Program-made: the position numbers and the translations under genes
The notes under the pieces: model-generated
Seen by the model: only the letters and a program-made list of their open reading frames with translations
The model's database searches: none
Told to the model about the DNA's origin: nothing
Shown here: positions 9,684-22,905 of the stretch, in pieces
Layout: the number at the start of each line of letters is the position of its first letter
Numbering within the stretch: position 1 is the first letter of the stretch
Origin: Rhizophagus irregularis
Lineage: Eukaryota; Glomeromycota; Glomeromycetes; Glomerales; Glomeraceae
Length of the DNA: 64,000 nt
Direction of reading: 5' to 3'
Assembly: GCF_026210795.1 (NCBI RefSeq)
Contig: NC_089434.1
Coordinates: 248,001-312,000, forward strand

Positions 9684-10277
9684 TAATACTGTTGTGACAG
9701 GTCTGTTCTGTTTATTTTAATGTTGTTATCTCTCTCTTTGTGTAATTTAATATTACCCGAATCTCAAAAATAATATCTTTTCGTGAACATGTTACACTCC
9801 ATTGTCTTGGCATTTGTTGAATCGAACCATACATAAACTTTCCGAATCTTTTTCACATTCATGTGAACCCGTTGCTCAAATGATTCGATTTTTTTTTAAA
9901 ATTTATCGTTGCCTTGTTGTCATACCAGCAAATACAGCAAATACTCGGGCTAAAATTCAGGGTACTTACGTGATTACAGTTGCCACTGCACCTGCTGTTA
10001 AATAAATATGGAATCATTTATTACTTTTTATTAATGCTGCCTAATTAGTCGTGTGAACTTTTTACCTAATATCTTAAAATAGAATACAGATTATAATTAG
10101 AAAATAGTACGATCAGCATCGATCATCACTCTGCAGATGATATCATTCAAATATTGTTCATATATATGTTGAAAAATAAATATTATTTATATAAATTAAT
10201 TAATTTAATTAATATTTTAAATCTAATAAATTATCTAATCTCTATATCGACTATTAACCATATTACTTAATTTCATT
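9684..10277. other. Intergenic between peptide array and HEAT-repeat gene
   Basis: A reading frame of 67 codons at 9802-10005 ends in a low-complexity stretch (GTYVITVATAPAVK). It has no signal peptide, no recognisable family and no link to the array beyond an upstream GTTACAC motif, so it is not called as a gene. The rest is AT-rich and probably holds the 3' ends of the flanking units. Confidence 0.4.
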
Positions 10278-13200
10278 CTAAGAAAATCCAGAAAAATCAG
10301 AAAAATCATTCTTCAAAACTATACTAGGTCCTTTACTTAATTCTAATTGTTCATTAACTTTTCTTTCCCTTTCTTGTTGTAAACGTTGTTGAGTAGCTTG
10401 TTCTTGTAATACATTAAATCTTATAGCACTCTCTAATTTTGTTTTAAGTTGAGGTGATAATAATCCTATCGCTTCTTTAAAATTTAATGGTTGACTTGTT
10501 GCTAATGAAAGAATATGTTTAACTGAAATTGTATGTAATTGTGGAAGTTGATAATATGATTCCAATGGGGGATTTTCTAAAAGATTAATTAATGTCGGTA
10601 ATATAACCGCTATAACCAATGATTCTTTTTAATTAAGAGAAAATATGTAATTAATTTCATCATTTTTATAACAAAAAATTATATATTCTTTTTTTGAAAA
10701 TGTACTTACTTTGAGATTCATTAGCAACTGTATTTATCGTTAATAAAGTTTTAATAATTTCTTCGACAATATTTGATTTATCATCATTTTGTTCTAATCC
10801 TGATTCTTTAATATTTTGTAAATAAATAACTAGTTGTGGTATTAAAGCTTTAATAAAATTATTACTAATTTCCATTGAAGCTGATGTTGTAGTACTTTCT
10901 GTTGTATTGATCAAGTCATTTGTCGATTTCGTTGAAAGTAATATTAAGGTACGAATACATTGTAATGAAGTTACGGAGACCTAAATCAAGTGATTTAACC
11001 AATTGAGCTTTTTTTTTTTTGAATTAATGCTCCCTTATAATTGCTTATAGTAATTACACTTACCGTAGCATCATTAGATTGAAATCCTTTTTTTAACATT
11101 TCAATTGATCTATCTTGTAATTCCTTAGATCTTAAACATGATTTAGGATTAAAAGTGAATAATAATGTGATAGCCAATAAACAATTTTTTATTGTTGATA
11201 CTTCTTCTTCCTTATATACTACTTTTTCACTATAACGAAAAGAAAAAAAAAGATTAAATATTATGTATTCAATCAAAGTTAAAAAAAAATTAAACATACC
11301 TGACAAGCAGAGAATTAATTTTAGTTAAAATAGACCAAATAGAAGAATGAATTATTTTAGAAAAATTATTAACATCTTTTTCTTCTCTAAATGATTTTTC
11401 TAAATTCCCTCCATCACATAATAATTTTACGTTATATAATATATTTTGTATTATATCATTTTGTTGAAATTGTGAATCTTGAATTATAGCTATATTTTGA
11501 AATAAAAGAATTTAGATAATATATACAAACAGACATATACATACATGTATATACATGAATACTTACATATAAATATATAAAATGCTATCGCGATAAAATC
11601 ATTTTTATATTTAATTGGTGCAACAATAATAAGTGAAGTAAAGGCTTCTATTGAAGCTTTTAATATTGTACTAATTTGCTGAGAAGTTTGCCCTCTAGCA
11701 TTACCTATAAAAGAGAAAAGAAAAAAAAAACAATTATTATTTAGTCATTCCTTATATTAACCTCTATTTAATACTAGTAAAAAGACATATTTTGATCAAT
11801 ACCTTGAGGAGGTCTAAATATTCTTAGAGATGCGGGTCTTGTAGAAAGGGATGGGACTTTTTGGAAAAATATATTAACAATTAATCTTAAAATATAAAAT
11901 ACTACTGTTCGTGATTTGTCATCAGTTTCATCATTTGTAACAGTATCATCTGAATTTCCACTAATCGTTGCACTATAAAGTAAATTAAATAAGTTAAATT
12001 TGATAAATAATTTTTTTTTTTAAAAAAAAAAGAATAAAAATACCTCTCTTCTTCCGTCGATAATAAATCTTCACAAAGATAAGTACTACCATAATCATTA
12101 ATAATATTAGCAACGATTTGTATAATATCATATTGTACTTCAAATCCTTCAGTTAGAATTAATCTATCAAATAAATTAATTAATTCAATAACCATTTCTT
12201 TCTCTAAAAATACGGTTCCAGCTACACTTGGTCTAAGGAATGCTTTTAAAGCATTAATACAAGTTTTAACAACTTTATCATTTTCATTTGTATTATTAGG
12301 ATTATTTACACTTGAATTGACACCTAATCCACTTGATCTATTACTACCTCCAAATGTTTTTGATAATGCTTCTACACAAAGACCAAATAATATAAAAAAA
12401 TCTTTTACTGCCTCTTTTTTTGTTGAAGTTTCCGTTGCAGTAGTGAAATCTGTGAAATCATCAAATGATTCATTTTCCTTCTCATTCTCGAAATCTGTGA
12501 ATTCTTCTTCATTAACATCACCACTTGACGTAGATGAAGAGTCGCTCCCATTTAATGCGCTAATAATTAATGGATTTCCGCTTTCCAATAAACTAGCAAC
12601 TGCTCCTAATATTGTCAACCAAGACATATTATAATACTACACCCCCATCACGCCCAAAAAAAAATTTATATGAATACATAATAAAAAACGCTTATAAACT
12701 CAAGCTTGAATATACATACCGGAAGAATAACTTCCCTTGTTAATCCACTGTACATAGAATCAAAAACTTCAGTTTGTGCAGAACCACCACCAAAATTCCC
12801 CCCGCTTCCTCCAATTTTTCCATTTCCAATAATATTAGTTTGTGCCTCAGCTACATCAGGCTCAACTTGTACTCGAGCATATTCTTTTAATGCTGATACC
12901 CATAATGGACACAACAACGACAAGTTACTATTAAAAAAAATTATTATTAATTAAGGAAAACTTGATATTGAACAAATTTGTTATGTAATCATTAATGTAA
13001 GAAAGGATACGGTTCAATAACTTGTATTAAATAAGATTGTTTAATACTAGAAACTTGTAATTCAGCCCATGCATTTAATACAGATAATTTAATCATTATG
13101 GCGGCATGAGGACTCAAATCTTTAACGTCACCAACGGTTGTAACACTAACATTATCTAACATGAAAAAAAATTTAGTAGTTAATTAATAATAATAGATCT

Positions 13201-16200
13201 CGCCAAATATATAATATTTATAGTTACCTTTACAATTTTCTAAGGCAGTAGTTAATAATTTCAGTATACGACCCATACGATATAATTCTTTTACTATACC
13301 GCTACCAACAAATACAGCACATACTTTTACAGCAGCTGATAGAATTTCAGGTGAAGATTCTGCCGTGAAAGCTGGTGTAAGTGCTGCTCCTATTTGTGCC
13401 TATTATAAAGAAATCTCTTGTTAGCACACATAAATGAGCAATTTTTTTATAAAGTAAGTCCTAACCTGATATTGTTCTAAAAGAGCAGCTTCTTCAAAGT
13501 CTGGATCAGGTGTTGCGGCAAATTTCTTTTTTTTAAAAAAAATAAATAAAATAAAAAATATAATAAATAAATAAAGAAAAAATAAATAAAGCGTATGTTT
13601 TATAGGGTGTGTTATATAATGTCCCAGAATAAGTGGTAAAAATGAAACATAGATAGTGTAACACATTAACCCTAACCCATCCTTAAATAATTACCTCAAT
13701 TACGTCTCTTAATACAGTTAATCCTTCTAATCTCATTTCACTAACAACAGCAGTACTAGCAATAAAAGCCATTTTAATTAATTCTTGTACTCTTAATACT
13801 AAGTAATCTTTTCCAGTGGCTCCTTTTTTCTTCGCAATAACTAAATCAAAATGATCTTTATCACCAGAACTACTAATAACTTCAACAACTTGACGTAAGC
13901 ATTGTAAAGCAAATAATTGAGTACGCCATCTTGGTGGAATTTGTACAGAATCTTGAATTAATTTAGTATTCTTTTCTAATTCTCTATTACGAACTTGGAA
14001 GGTGTTGGTTTTTCCTTTTTCTACCTTAACTTCAAAACCTTTGACTTCATCACCGCCTTCATCTAAGTCATTTTCATTACCAATTCCATCTAAATCATCA
14101 TTACCAGATATATCTAAAGAAGGAGGTTCGATTGGAGCACCTGCACTTGCAACGCTACCAGTTTTTGACATTACTTTTCTGCATAATTCAACCCAGAGAG
14201 AAGGATTATCAATTGCTGTTTGATTTAACCAACTCTTTACTATATCTTTAACACCATCAATAGTTGGATCAGTATCCAATAAGCTAAATAATTGATTATC
14301 TAATCCAGGTACTGCAACTTCAAATACATGTTTAGCATTTTTTTGTACTAATTGATATAAACAAGTAACCGCAACTTCTTTTAATGGTAAATGTTTACTA
14401 CTTAATTGAAATTGTAAAAATGCCACCAATCTAGGTAAATCAACAAATTGTTGAGCAAACATAATAAAATGTTGTAAACATCTAATTGATTCTACCACAA
14501 CCATTTGTTCTTCATCATTTCTCAATTCAATCATCAAATTTAAACACAGATTTCTTACTTTAGCGCTTGATTGTAGTTCTGGACCCAATGTACCAATCAA
14601 TCCATATATAATTTTACCAAATTGTTGATAAGCGGAAAATCCCAACCCAACATTTGTTGTCCCGACACTACCACCACCTGGTTCATGAGTATCTGCCATA
14701 TATAATTTAGCAATAATACCCAAAGTACTACTGACATATTGAGAAAACATTAATCCAGCTGATTCAATTACTTTTGCTAATGCATATAATGCCCAAAAAT
14801 GTACCACCGGGTGAGGATCACTGCTCAATGATAATAATATACCAACTAACGTTTTGAGGTGACTACCAGCCGCCATTCCTCCTACATGACTATAAATACA
14901 TCCAAGTGCCAACGCACTACCTGCTCTAGTGTCAGGTTCCCTATTATTAACTACTTGATCAACCAATAATTGCATTTGTGTAGTTACCAGATTACCTCCA
15001 ACGATGCTTAGTAATCTTCCTAATGCTTCGCTCGCCGCATTTCTCAAGTATGGATCAGGATGTATAATGGCTTCTTGTAACATGTCCATTGCAATACCTC
15101 CAATTCTCTTGTCTGCAATACCATTATTATTTCTATTACTATAATTTTTATTCATTATATTCTTAAATATTGCCAATAATCCAATTACCATATTAACTTG
15201 TACTGCCATCTTTCTTCCTGGACTTTTCTCTAATCTAGGATGTTTTGTTGATTTAATTAATTGATCCAAAATAACTTCTTGTACTTGAGCACTCTGTGCC
15301 GGGAATACTAATCCGAATAATTCTAAACTATAATCTACTAATGCAGTTGCTGCTGGTACTGGTTTTGGCATTTTATTATTGTTGTTGTTACTATTATTAT
15401 TATTTGATGATGATAACCAATAAGTTGTATAAATCATTAATGAATCATATTCAGGTGCTCCTATAATTGGTTGTTCTAATTGGTTTTCAACTCTACTTTC
15501 AACTAAATCCCTATTTAACCAATCTCTTACTCCTACTTTTCTGCCATTTCCTTCTTCATCATCATTATCTACCAGATTGGCGATATCAATATTCATTCCC
15601 TGTAATCTGCTTGTAACACCGTAAGCATATTCATCTCCTGTTGTCCATACACTTGTAAAACTACCAGAAACTGCTGCAGCGATTGCTGCTGTAATCGCAC
15701 TTCCAACATTCTTTTCAGGATCCGCAAATTGTGATACACTTAATTTCAATAATTGTGTGCTTAAATTATCATAAGTGCTGATTGGCCTTATGACTACAAA
15801 ACATTGAAATATCCTTCGTTTTAGCATATTTTCCCTATCCGAGAATTTTAACGATGAAAATGGCAATTGTGGTGCAATTGAAATTGATGATGAATTTGGT
15901 GTAGGATTATTTGGAAATGAACTTGGAACCAATAAAGTGAACGTTAATGCATTATTTAATAAAGCTACTAATCTTTTTGATACATCTGATGTAACTAATT
16001 TAGAATTATGTAATAAGAAACTTAACATAGCACCTAATACGCATTCTCTAACATGAAACATGAATGACCATTCAGTTTCACTTCTATTTGATACTGACTC
16101 TTTATTACTATTTGGTTTAGGTAAAGCCATCTTCCATAATATTAATAATTGTGGTAAATGTAATTTAACAAAATTAGGACCTAATGACATTAATGATCCG

Positions 16201-18358
16201 ATGAGTATCCATGCTACTTGTATTTGTATGCTCGCAACTGACAAATCTTTATTCGCACTTGTTTTAATTAACTGAGTTGATAATGAAAATATCCTTGCGC
16301 TCACTTCAAATGATACATCCAATGGTCTACTTGGTATAACACTTAATAATGCTGCTAATCCATAAGCATATCCAAGTGTCCTTTTCGGTAATTCACTCGA
16401 CGTCACTTGATTTGATAAATTATTCAGATCTTTACTTAACAATCCATGTACTTTCGTAATTAATCCCGATAATTTTATTGGTAATGAATAACATAAACAT
16501 CTAAGACACCATGCTGTTGCTATTTGTACCGAATAACTTGAATGACTCAGCAGTGTAACCAATGGATCCGCGACTACATCAAATACTGTGCTTGCTGCTC
16601 CTCCTAAATCTAATAATAATCCTGATATTTCATTAGCTGCACATACAAGTGATAACTTTGATGGCTCAACTTGATTTGCCGACCATTGTTTTAACCATCC
16701 ATTAGCCAATTCACGTACTGCTGTAACTTGTCCTTGTTCACTTAATAATCTAGTACCGATAACATCACGTAATAATAATTCACAATGTTCCCGAACATTA
16801 AGTGCTTCATACCGTGATGAAGAATTTTTTGGGTGTGATACAAGATCCTTTAATAAATGTTGTGCGATAAATGAATAATTTAATTCAACGTATTTTGTAC
16901 CCAATTGTAAGAATAATGCTGAATATGTTTCTATTATTGCTGCTCTAACTTCTCTTGATGTTGATTGTTTATTATAAATTGTTGATAAATTAGTTAACAT
17001 TTCTTCTACTGATAATATTACTTTTGTTGAAGATGAAGAATCTGATTGCTGTAGACCATCATCACCTGATATTTGCGATGGTAAAGTGGATGATTTTTTC
17101 TTTGATGAAGTAGTTGAAGATATTGCTAAAAAATCTGCTTCACTTTGTGTTCCCGCTAATAATGTTGCAATATATGATGAAACTGAACGACGAATTGTTT
17201 GATTAGATCCGTCAAGTAATTTAACCATTTGATTAAGTAAGTTATCTAATTCATTAGACGTAATTGGATATTGTTGATGTGTATACTTTGCTATAGCATG
17301 CATACACTGTTATATTATATAATTAATAAAGATGAGAAATGGTAAGTAAAGTTAAAAAAATAATTTCATTTACAATTAAAAGTCAATGTATAACTCCAAG
17401 GATTCTATATTATTGATTTGTGTATTACATATACCTGAACTGAAGCTACTTTAATGATCAATGCTTTGTCATTTAATCCTGATCTCATTTGTTTCATAAT
17501 GTCTTTTACTATAGATTCTGTTACTCCTTTACTTGCTCCTTCAAGCGATCTATTTATTGTATAAATAGCTTCCAATCTAACAATCAATGCCTAATAATGA
17601 AATTAAAGGGGGTTAGATAATCGATAAGTTGTAAACCAAATTTCTACTGAATAAAAACAATTACATTACATTGGATGAATTCTTGATTGTTTTCAAACAA
17701 ATATTAACAGTTTCAGGAACAAGTGATAATATCTTATCTCCTAAAGATTTTAAAATTATACCAATACAATGTAATGCGGCTCTAAATAAGAATTTGAAGT
17801 CCCAATCAATATAAAAAAAATGTAAAAAATATATATATATATATATAATAGTTGATGAAATACTCACAATTTAGTCTCTTTTTCTCCAACATTTTTACCT
17901 ACACCAACTAAACTTTGAAGTGCTGTGATAGTATCAAATAAAGTTCTAGAATCACCTTTAATATAAATAATAACAAAAATTCTTGCTATAAGTTGTCTAA
18001 TCGGTCTCTGTGGTTTTGGTGTTATTGATGATATAAATTTTAATAATTGTTTCTCAAGATTTGTCTGACATTGTTTTATTGTATCCTTGATGAAATCGAA
18101 AATAAAAAAAAAAATTTAGTTTAGTTAAGAGAGGAATTTTGATTGCAAACAAAAAAAAGTTAAATCAATTACTTTATCGATTTTTTTAATCTCCCTTTCT
18201 AAATTAGCCAACCAATTAAAAACATATAATTCCTGTTTTTCAGGATTAGCAGCGTAGGATGCAAGTTTATGCTCATCAAATTGAAAAGGTTCATTAAATG
18301 TTGTTGGGTTTGGTGAATCTCTTCCTGTTGAAGCCGACGATACTCTTGGCGAGGCCAT
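10278..18358 (-). CDS. HEATR5/Laa1-like HEAT-repeat protein (AP-1 clathrin adaptor accessory)
   Basis: Sixteen exons on the minus strand join in frame: 18358-18173, 18085-17868, 17781-17670, 17590-17435, 17306-13695, 13525-13466, 13399-13228, 13155-13011, 12927-12720, 12636-12044, 11972-11803, 11704-11567, 11489-11300, 11229-11064, 10980-10710 and 10624-10278. The product is about 2247 residues, slightly longer than HEATR5B or yeast Laa1 (about 2000). HEAT-type helical repeats run through the whole chain. The start (ASPRVSSASTG, then FDEHKLASYAANPEKQELYVFNWLANLE) is the N-terminus typical of the family, as are PDPDFEEAALLEQYQ in the short sixth exon and a C-terminus of the PSIVLKNDF type. The family binds AP-1 and guides it to trans-Golgi/endosome membranes. 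Phe-acidic motifs (EEFTDF, FDDFTDF, near residues 1669-1687, and DFSDFSGF at the C-terminus) resemble ligands of adaptor ear domains. Start Met 18358 is the first ATG of the open exon. Confidence 0.9.
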
Positions 18359-20416
18359 CAACTTTAAAACTTGTACACTGTAGAATCAAAAATTGAAGGT
18401 TTTAAAGTTGATGGGAAATTATAAAATATCTATTAAATTTCTTCAACTCTCAAAATATTTAAAAAAAAAGCAAGAAAGAGTAATGAAAAATAGTTAATGG
18501 TCGATATTTTTTGTGGCTTGGATGTGTTACGCAGATCCCTCTAAGGAAGAACCGGTTAATTACTAAATCTAAATCCAACCAAAGGAGCTGCGCATATAAG
18601 AAATAGTTGACGTTAGACAAACAATCAAACTGGGTAATATTTAAATTAAATGACGCGATTTGTCAGAAATTATGGGGATTCAATTATTATTTTTGAATTT
18701 ATGGTAATGTCTTTGCATGCACCGTAACTTTTCACAATAGACAAGTAGTCGACAATCCACGGATGAGCATATTTTGGGTAATACAATGCATGCATTTAAT
18801 CAATAACTAATGAAATCCCAAGACTGTATCTTTAATAATGAGTATGAAATATTCAATTCGCTGTTAATTTATTTTTTTACTAGATTCTGTCCGGAAAATA
18901 TTTCTTCTAAATGCGTATTTAAGTTTCCGAAATGCGGATCATCGGATTGAACATGGAACATTGCAATTTTTTCATTCAGAGTTTATTTATTGAGTTATAG
19001 ACCAATAATTTTATAGGATCGTATATGACAATTGCAACCTACGAAATGAACTACTACTTTGTAAAGGTAATATACAAACTAATTGAAATGAACTACTACT
19101 TTGTAAAAATAATATACAAACTAATTAAACAAAAATTTCTGGTGCCTTTATAGTTGCGATAGTCCATATGAAGCAAAATACTACAATATAAAGTTCAAAG
19201 TATTGGATTATGTACTTTGATTTTTGCTTTGATTTAATACGAATATAATTATTATAATAATACGTAACCAATTGTAATTTCCCAAGATCTTCATAGAATT
19301 CTAATGTGTTTAAGATTTTCTTCATTTTTAAAGGTTAATTCAGAAGGTTAATGAATTACTTATATGAAATAACTTTATTTCTTTATTTGCAAATGATTCT
19401 TGCAAAAAATGTTTGATTGGTTGTATGACGATAATTAAAGAATTTTCTCACTTGTTTTCTCAATTTAATTATTACCTAATCTTGATTTACAATAGAAATT
19501 TTTAGTTAGACCGTTCTCATGTGATTATGTATCTGTATGATCTTACGGTAATTTATCACCTTTTTTAGTCAGAGAATTTCTGCCTTCTTGCCAAAAAATT
19601 AAATTCCTTTTTATTTTATGAAACATAGAATATTTATATAAATTAACGATTTTAATCAAGCGATTTATATAACGATTATTTAATTAATTAATTAATTAAT
19701 TAATCGCTTAGTAATATACTGTTGTATGTACAGGTACAAAAAATAATCTGATCGTGAGAATCCGGAAATGATGATTTTTAGAATTCAGATCTAATTTCAA
19801 ATATCTCGGGAGATTACCTTTTTTTGGAGTGGGTGGATCAGACAATCATAAATTTTAATGGGATCATTTAATAATGTAATACAGAATCCAGCCCACTGAT
19901 TTGTTAATTTAGACGTGAAAATCACAATAGTTTAATTAGGATCTACAATAAAGTTTCGTGTAGACCGTAAAAAAGTAAAAAAAAAATCATTTTCTTCGGT
20001 TTTTTTTAGAATTGCGTAAATACGATATTTTCATTATTTTTGTTTTATAAACAAATTAAAATAAGTGAACGTTTTTACTTCAAGATCAAGTACAAAACAA
20101 ACGGATTAGAGAAAATAGAAAAGAGCTTCTATTACGATATAATACTTGCATATTAAGATATTCATGATGCATTGTAAATCTTTTACAACTTGCAGATTTT
20201 GAATTAATTATGTGTTCTATTATTAGATTTTACTCTTGGTTTATCCATATAAAAAGTCTTCATTTTATCTCTCTCAGGGTCTGGTACTTTTTTTCTGACG
20301 ACTTTAAAGATTTTCATTCTTTCTTTTTTTTATCGCTATAACCCATAATCAAAATTTTTCATATTTACGACATTTGTTACATACAATAATCTACATTCTT
20401 CGTTAATGAATATAAA
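18359..20416. other. Intergenic between HEAT-repeat gene and receptor gene
   Basis: No convincing gene. It must hold the promoter of the minus-strand HEAT gene on its left and of the receptor on its right. Local features are a 42-base tandem duplication (listed separately), a (TTAA) run near 19680-19705, and a weak inverted repeat AGTGGG-TGGAT at 19835 with a counterpart CAGCCCACT near 19890. Confidence 0.5.
19043..19126. repeat. 42-bp tandem duplication
   Basis: GAAATGAACTACTACTTTGT and the following AATATACAAACTAATT appear twice with a period of 42 bases and two mismatches (AAGGT against AAAAA). It looks like a recent small duplication. Confidence 0.85.
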
Positions 20417-21968
20417 ATGAACGGACGACTTTCTTTTACATCTTTTACATTTTTCTTGTTTTCGATCATACTTGTAATTTTTGCAAGTGTCCCTGTAATA
20501 GCTATTGATTATCAAGCTAAAAGTTCAATTATAGAGAGTCCACTATCAATTAACGGAGAATGCCCATATCCGTTAGTATCATTGAAATCAACGGGATTAT
20601 CAGAAACGAGTACTTCATTTTGTCAAAATGGTTGTTGTTTATCATGTCCTATAGCGAATAACTTTTATAAAGAAAATCAAATTGATTTGATATTTTACGC
20701 ATTAAGCGTAGTTAGAGCAATATCTTTTATTTGCGTATTAATTATAGTCGTCAGTTATATTGTATTACCTAATAAACGAGAACATCCTGCTATAACTGTT
20801 CTCTGTTTTAATATAAGTCTTTTAATCTTTACCAGTGTGACTTTCTTTTATATGGGTGATATAAGAAAAATTCAATGTGCCGATTTAATAACTCAAGCAA
20901 CTATGAGAAATAATGCTTTATGTGGTGTACAAGGTAATGTTATAAATAATTCTTACTTTATTAATAATAATAAATAATAAATATTTATTTATCATATATT
21001 ATATACAGGAATGGTCGTAGTGTTTTCAACGTTTCTTCTCATATTATGGTGTTTCCTTTTAATTTTGCATCTCCATTTTCAAACTGTATGGGGATCAAAT
21101 ATCGTTCAAAAATATCATTTAATATCACACATATTTGTGATAGCTTTGTCGGTCACGTTTACAATTTTACCATCTGCGATGGGGAAAATTTCATTTGGTT
21201 TTGGTGCCGTTTGTTTGGTCTCACCAGGTTATGATAACACATTATTTTGGTATCCTTTGGCGATTTTCGCTATTCCAGGATTTTTGATACATTTTTGTAC
21301 TTTTTTATTTGTCGGAAAGGTAAAAGAATATTACTATATCATAAATTTCAATTATATCTATATCTTAACAATTTATATTTTTCATTTTGTAGTCTCAATT
21401 TATGAGTTCCCTAGATTATCATGATGATTCTACAATGTCACAAGATAATTCAAACTCATCAAGATTAATGACAAATGTCACAGGTCAAGAGATAGTAAGA
21501 GCAATTAGGATTCAGTGGCGCGCCCTAATGTTAGCCTTAATCCTTCTTATCACTTATGTAATATATTGGGTATGTATTCTTTATAGTATAATAAAAGATT
21601 ATTCATGTTACGTATCTAATTACTGACGCGTTAAAATATTTTAGACTTATGTTACAATTGAAATAGGTAAAATAGCACCAAAAAATTTCAACCCTCCGCA
21701 ACCATGGATCCTAAATTGGTTGAATTGTATTTACGAAAATGGAATGAAAAGTAAAAACGCACAAAATATATGTTCAAGTTACGCAATAGATAATTTACCA
21801 AAAATTTCACATTTAGCTGTTGCTGAATCTGCAACGGCAACATTAGGTATATGTGTATTTATCATATTTGGTACAAGTGTCGATCTTTGGACAGAATGGA
21901 AATTATACTTTGTTAGAAAATTTAGATGCGTAACACATAAAAATTCAGATGGGGTTACTTGGGCATAG
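20417..21968 (+). CDS. Frizzled/Smoothened-like seven-transmembrane receptor
   Basis: Four exons join in frame: 20417-20933, 21009-21319, 21393-21569 and 21645-21968, giving 442 residues. Residues 1-30 are a signal peptide. A short cysteine-containing extracellular part follows (GECPYP, FCQNGCCLSCP), far too small for a full Frizzled cysteine-rich domain. Seven hydrophobic segments then occur, starting with IDLIFYALSVVRAISFICVL and ending with a segment around ESATATLGICVFIIFGTS, followed by WTEW and a short basic tail. The mix of a CCLSCP motif before TM1, a Cys before TM3 and the TM7 layout is what I know from fungal proteins of the Frizzled/Smoothened membrane-domain family. The ligand and downstream partner are unknown. 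The family is expanded in early-diverging fungi. The start is fixed by the signal peptide. Confidence 0.75.
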
Positions 21969-22483
21969 ACATTTGTAAATTTTGGGTTTAATACACGAAA
22001 ATTTAAGGCAATCATTGCATATTTGTATCATAATTAAAAGTTGAAAAAAAATATAAAAAAAAATTGTATTATTTTCATCACACATTTACAATAAATATAT
22101 TTGTTACACAACCACTTTCACGACTAGTTAATTTATATAGTTTTTATTAAAGAACTGGTAGAATAATTTTATCAAAAACCGAGAACATAGTATAAATTAT
22201 CTGAATGAGCTAATTATTTATTATAATAAAAAAAAACTTTTATTAATAAATGTTATAATATAAGACTATATTAAAGGTTAAAAATTTTATATAAAAAAAA
22301 AGTTCTGAAATTACGAAAATGAATAAAATATTATTTACAGTATATTATTATATATATATAATATCTACTTTTTAGTAATACATCCAATTATAATACTAAA
22401 ATAACTACTAAAATATTTATTTAGCTTAGTTTAACTATTTAATTAATTTATCAAAATATTCAAATTATAAAATAATTAAATTT

Positions 22484-22905
22484 TTGGATGCTATCCAAAA
22501 TCCTAAAATTCAAAATCCTGACAGATTCAAAATCCTAATAGATATAAAATCATAACAGATCAAAATCCTGATGTATCAAAATTCTAATAATATATTTTTG
22601 TTATATATATTAGATTTAAAGTAATTAGATGTATAAATATAAATTAGAAAATGGAAAAACAGCATATATATAGCAGAGTAGTTCAGAAATTTTAGCAAGA
22701 ATTTTCATTAGTTTTTAGTTAGTCTTCAGTTGATTAGAATTAAATTAGTATTATAAAGTAACTGTTGGGCAGTATTAAAATTTAATATAAGTTAATTTTT
22801 CAGTATTTTGTACTTATTAGAATTTTGAATCTATTGGGATTTTAGATTTTAGGATTTTAAATTTCAGGATTTTGAGTTTTGGAATTTTGTACTATATCCA
22901 AGATT
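22484..22905. mobile_element. Imperfect inverted-repeat (foldback/MITE-like) element
   Basis: The left end carries repeated CAAAATCCTAATAGAT-type units (22495-22580). The right end (22808-22900) carries the reverse complement (ATCTATTGGGATTTT, AGGATTTTGA), so the two ends could pair over about 90 bases. Both arms are internally repetitive and diverged. No clear target duplication was found. No coding capacity. Confidence 0.45.

Noticed and set aside
9802..10005. 67-codon frame ending in VITVATAPAVK
   Set aside because: No signal peptide, no recognised domain and no similarity to the array strong enough to call a gene.
12317..12634. Plus-strand frame opposite an exon of the HEAT-repeat gene
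   Set aside because: Antisense shadow of the Ser/Asp-rich exon; no independent evidence.
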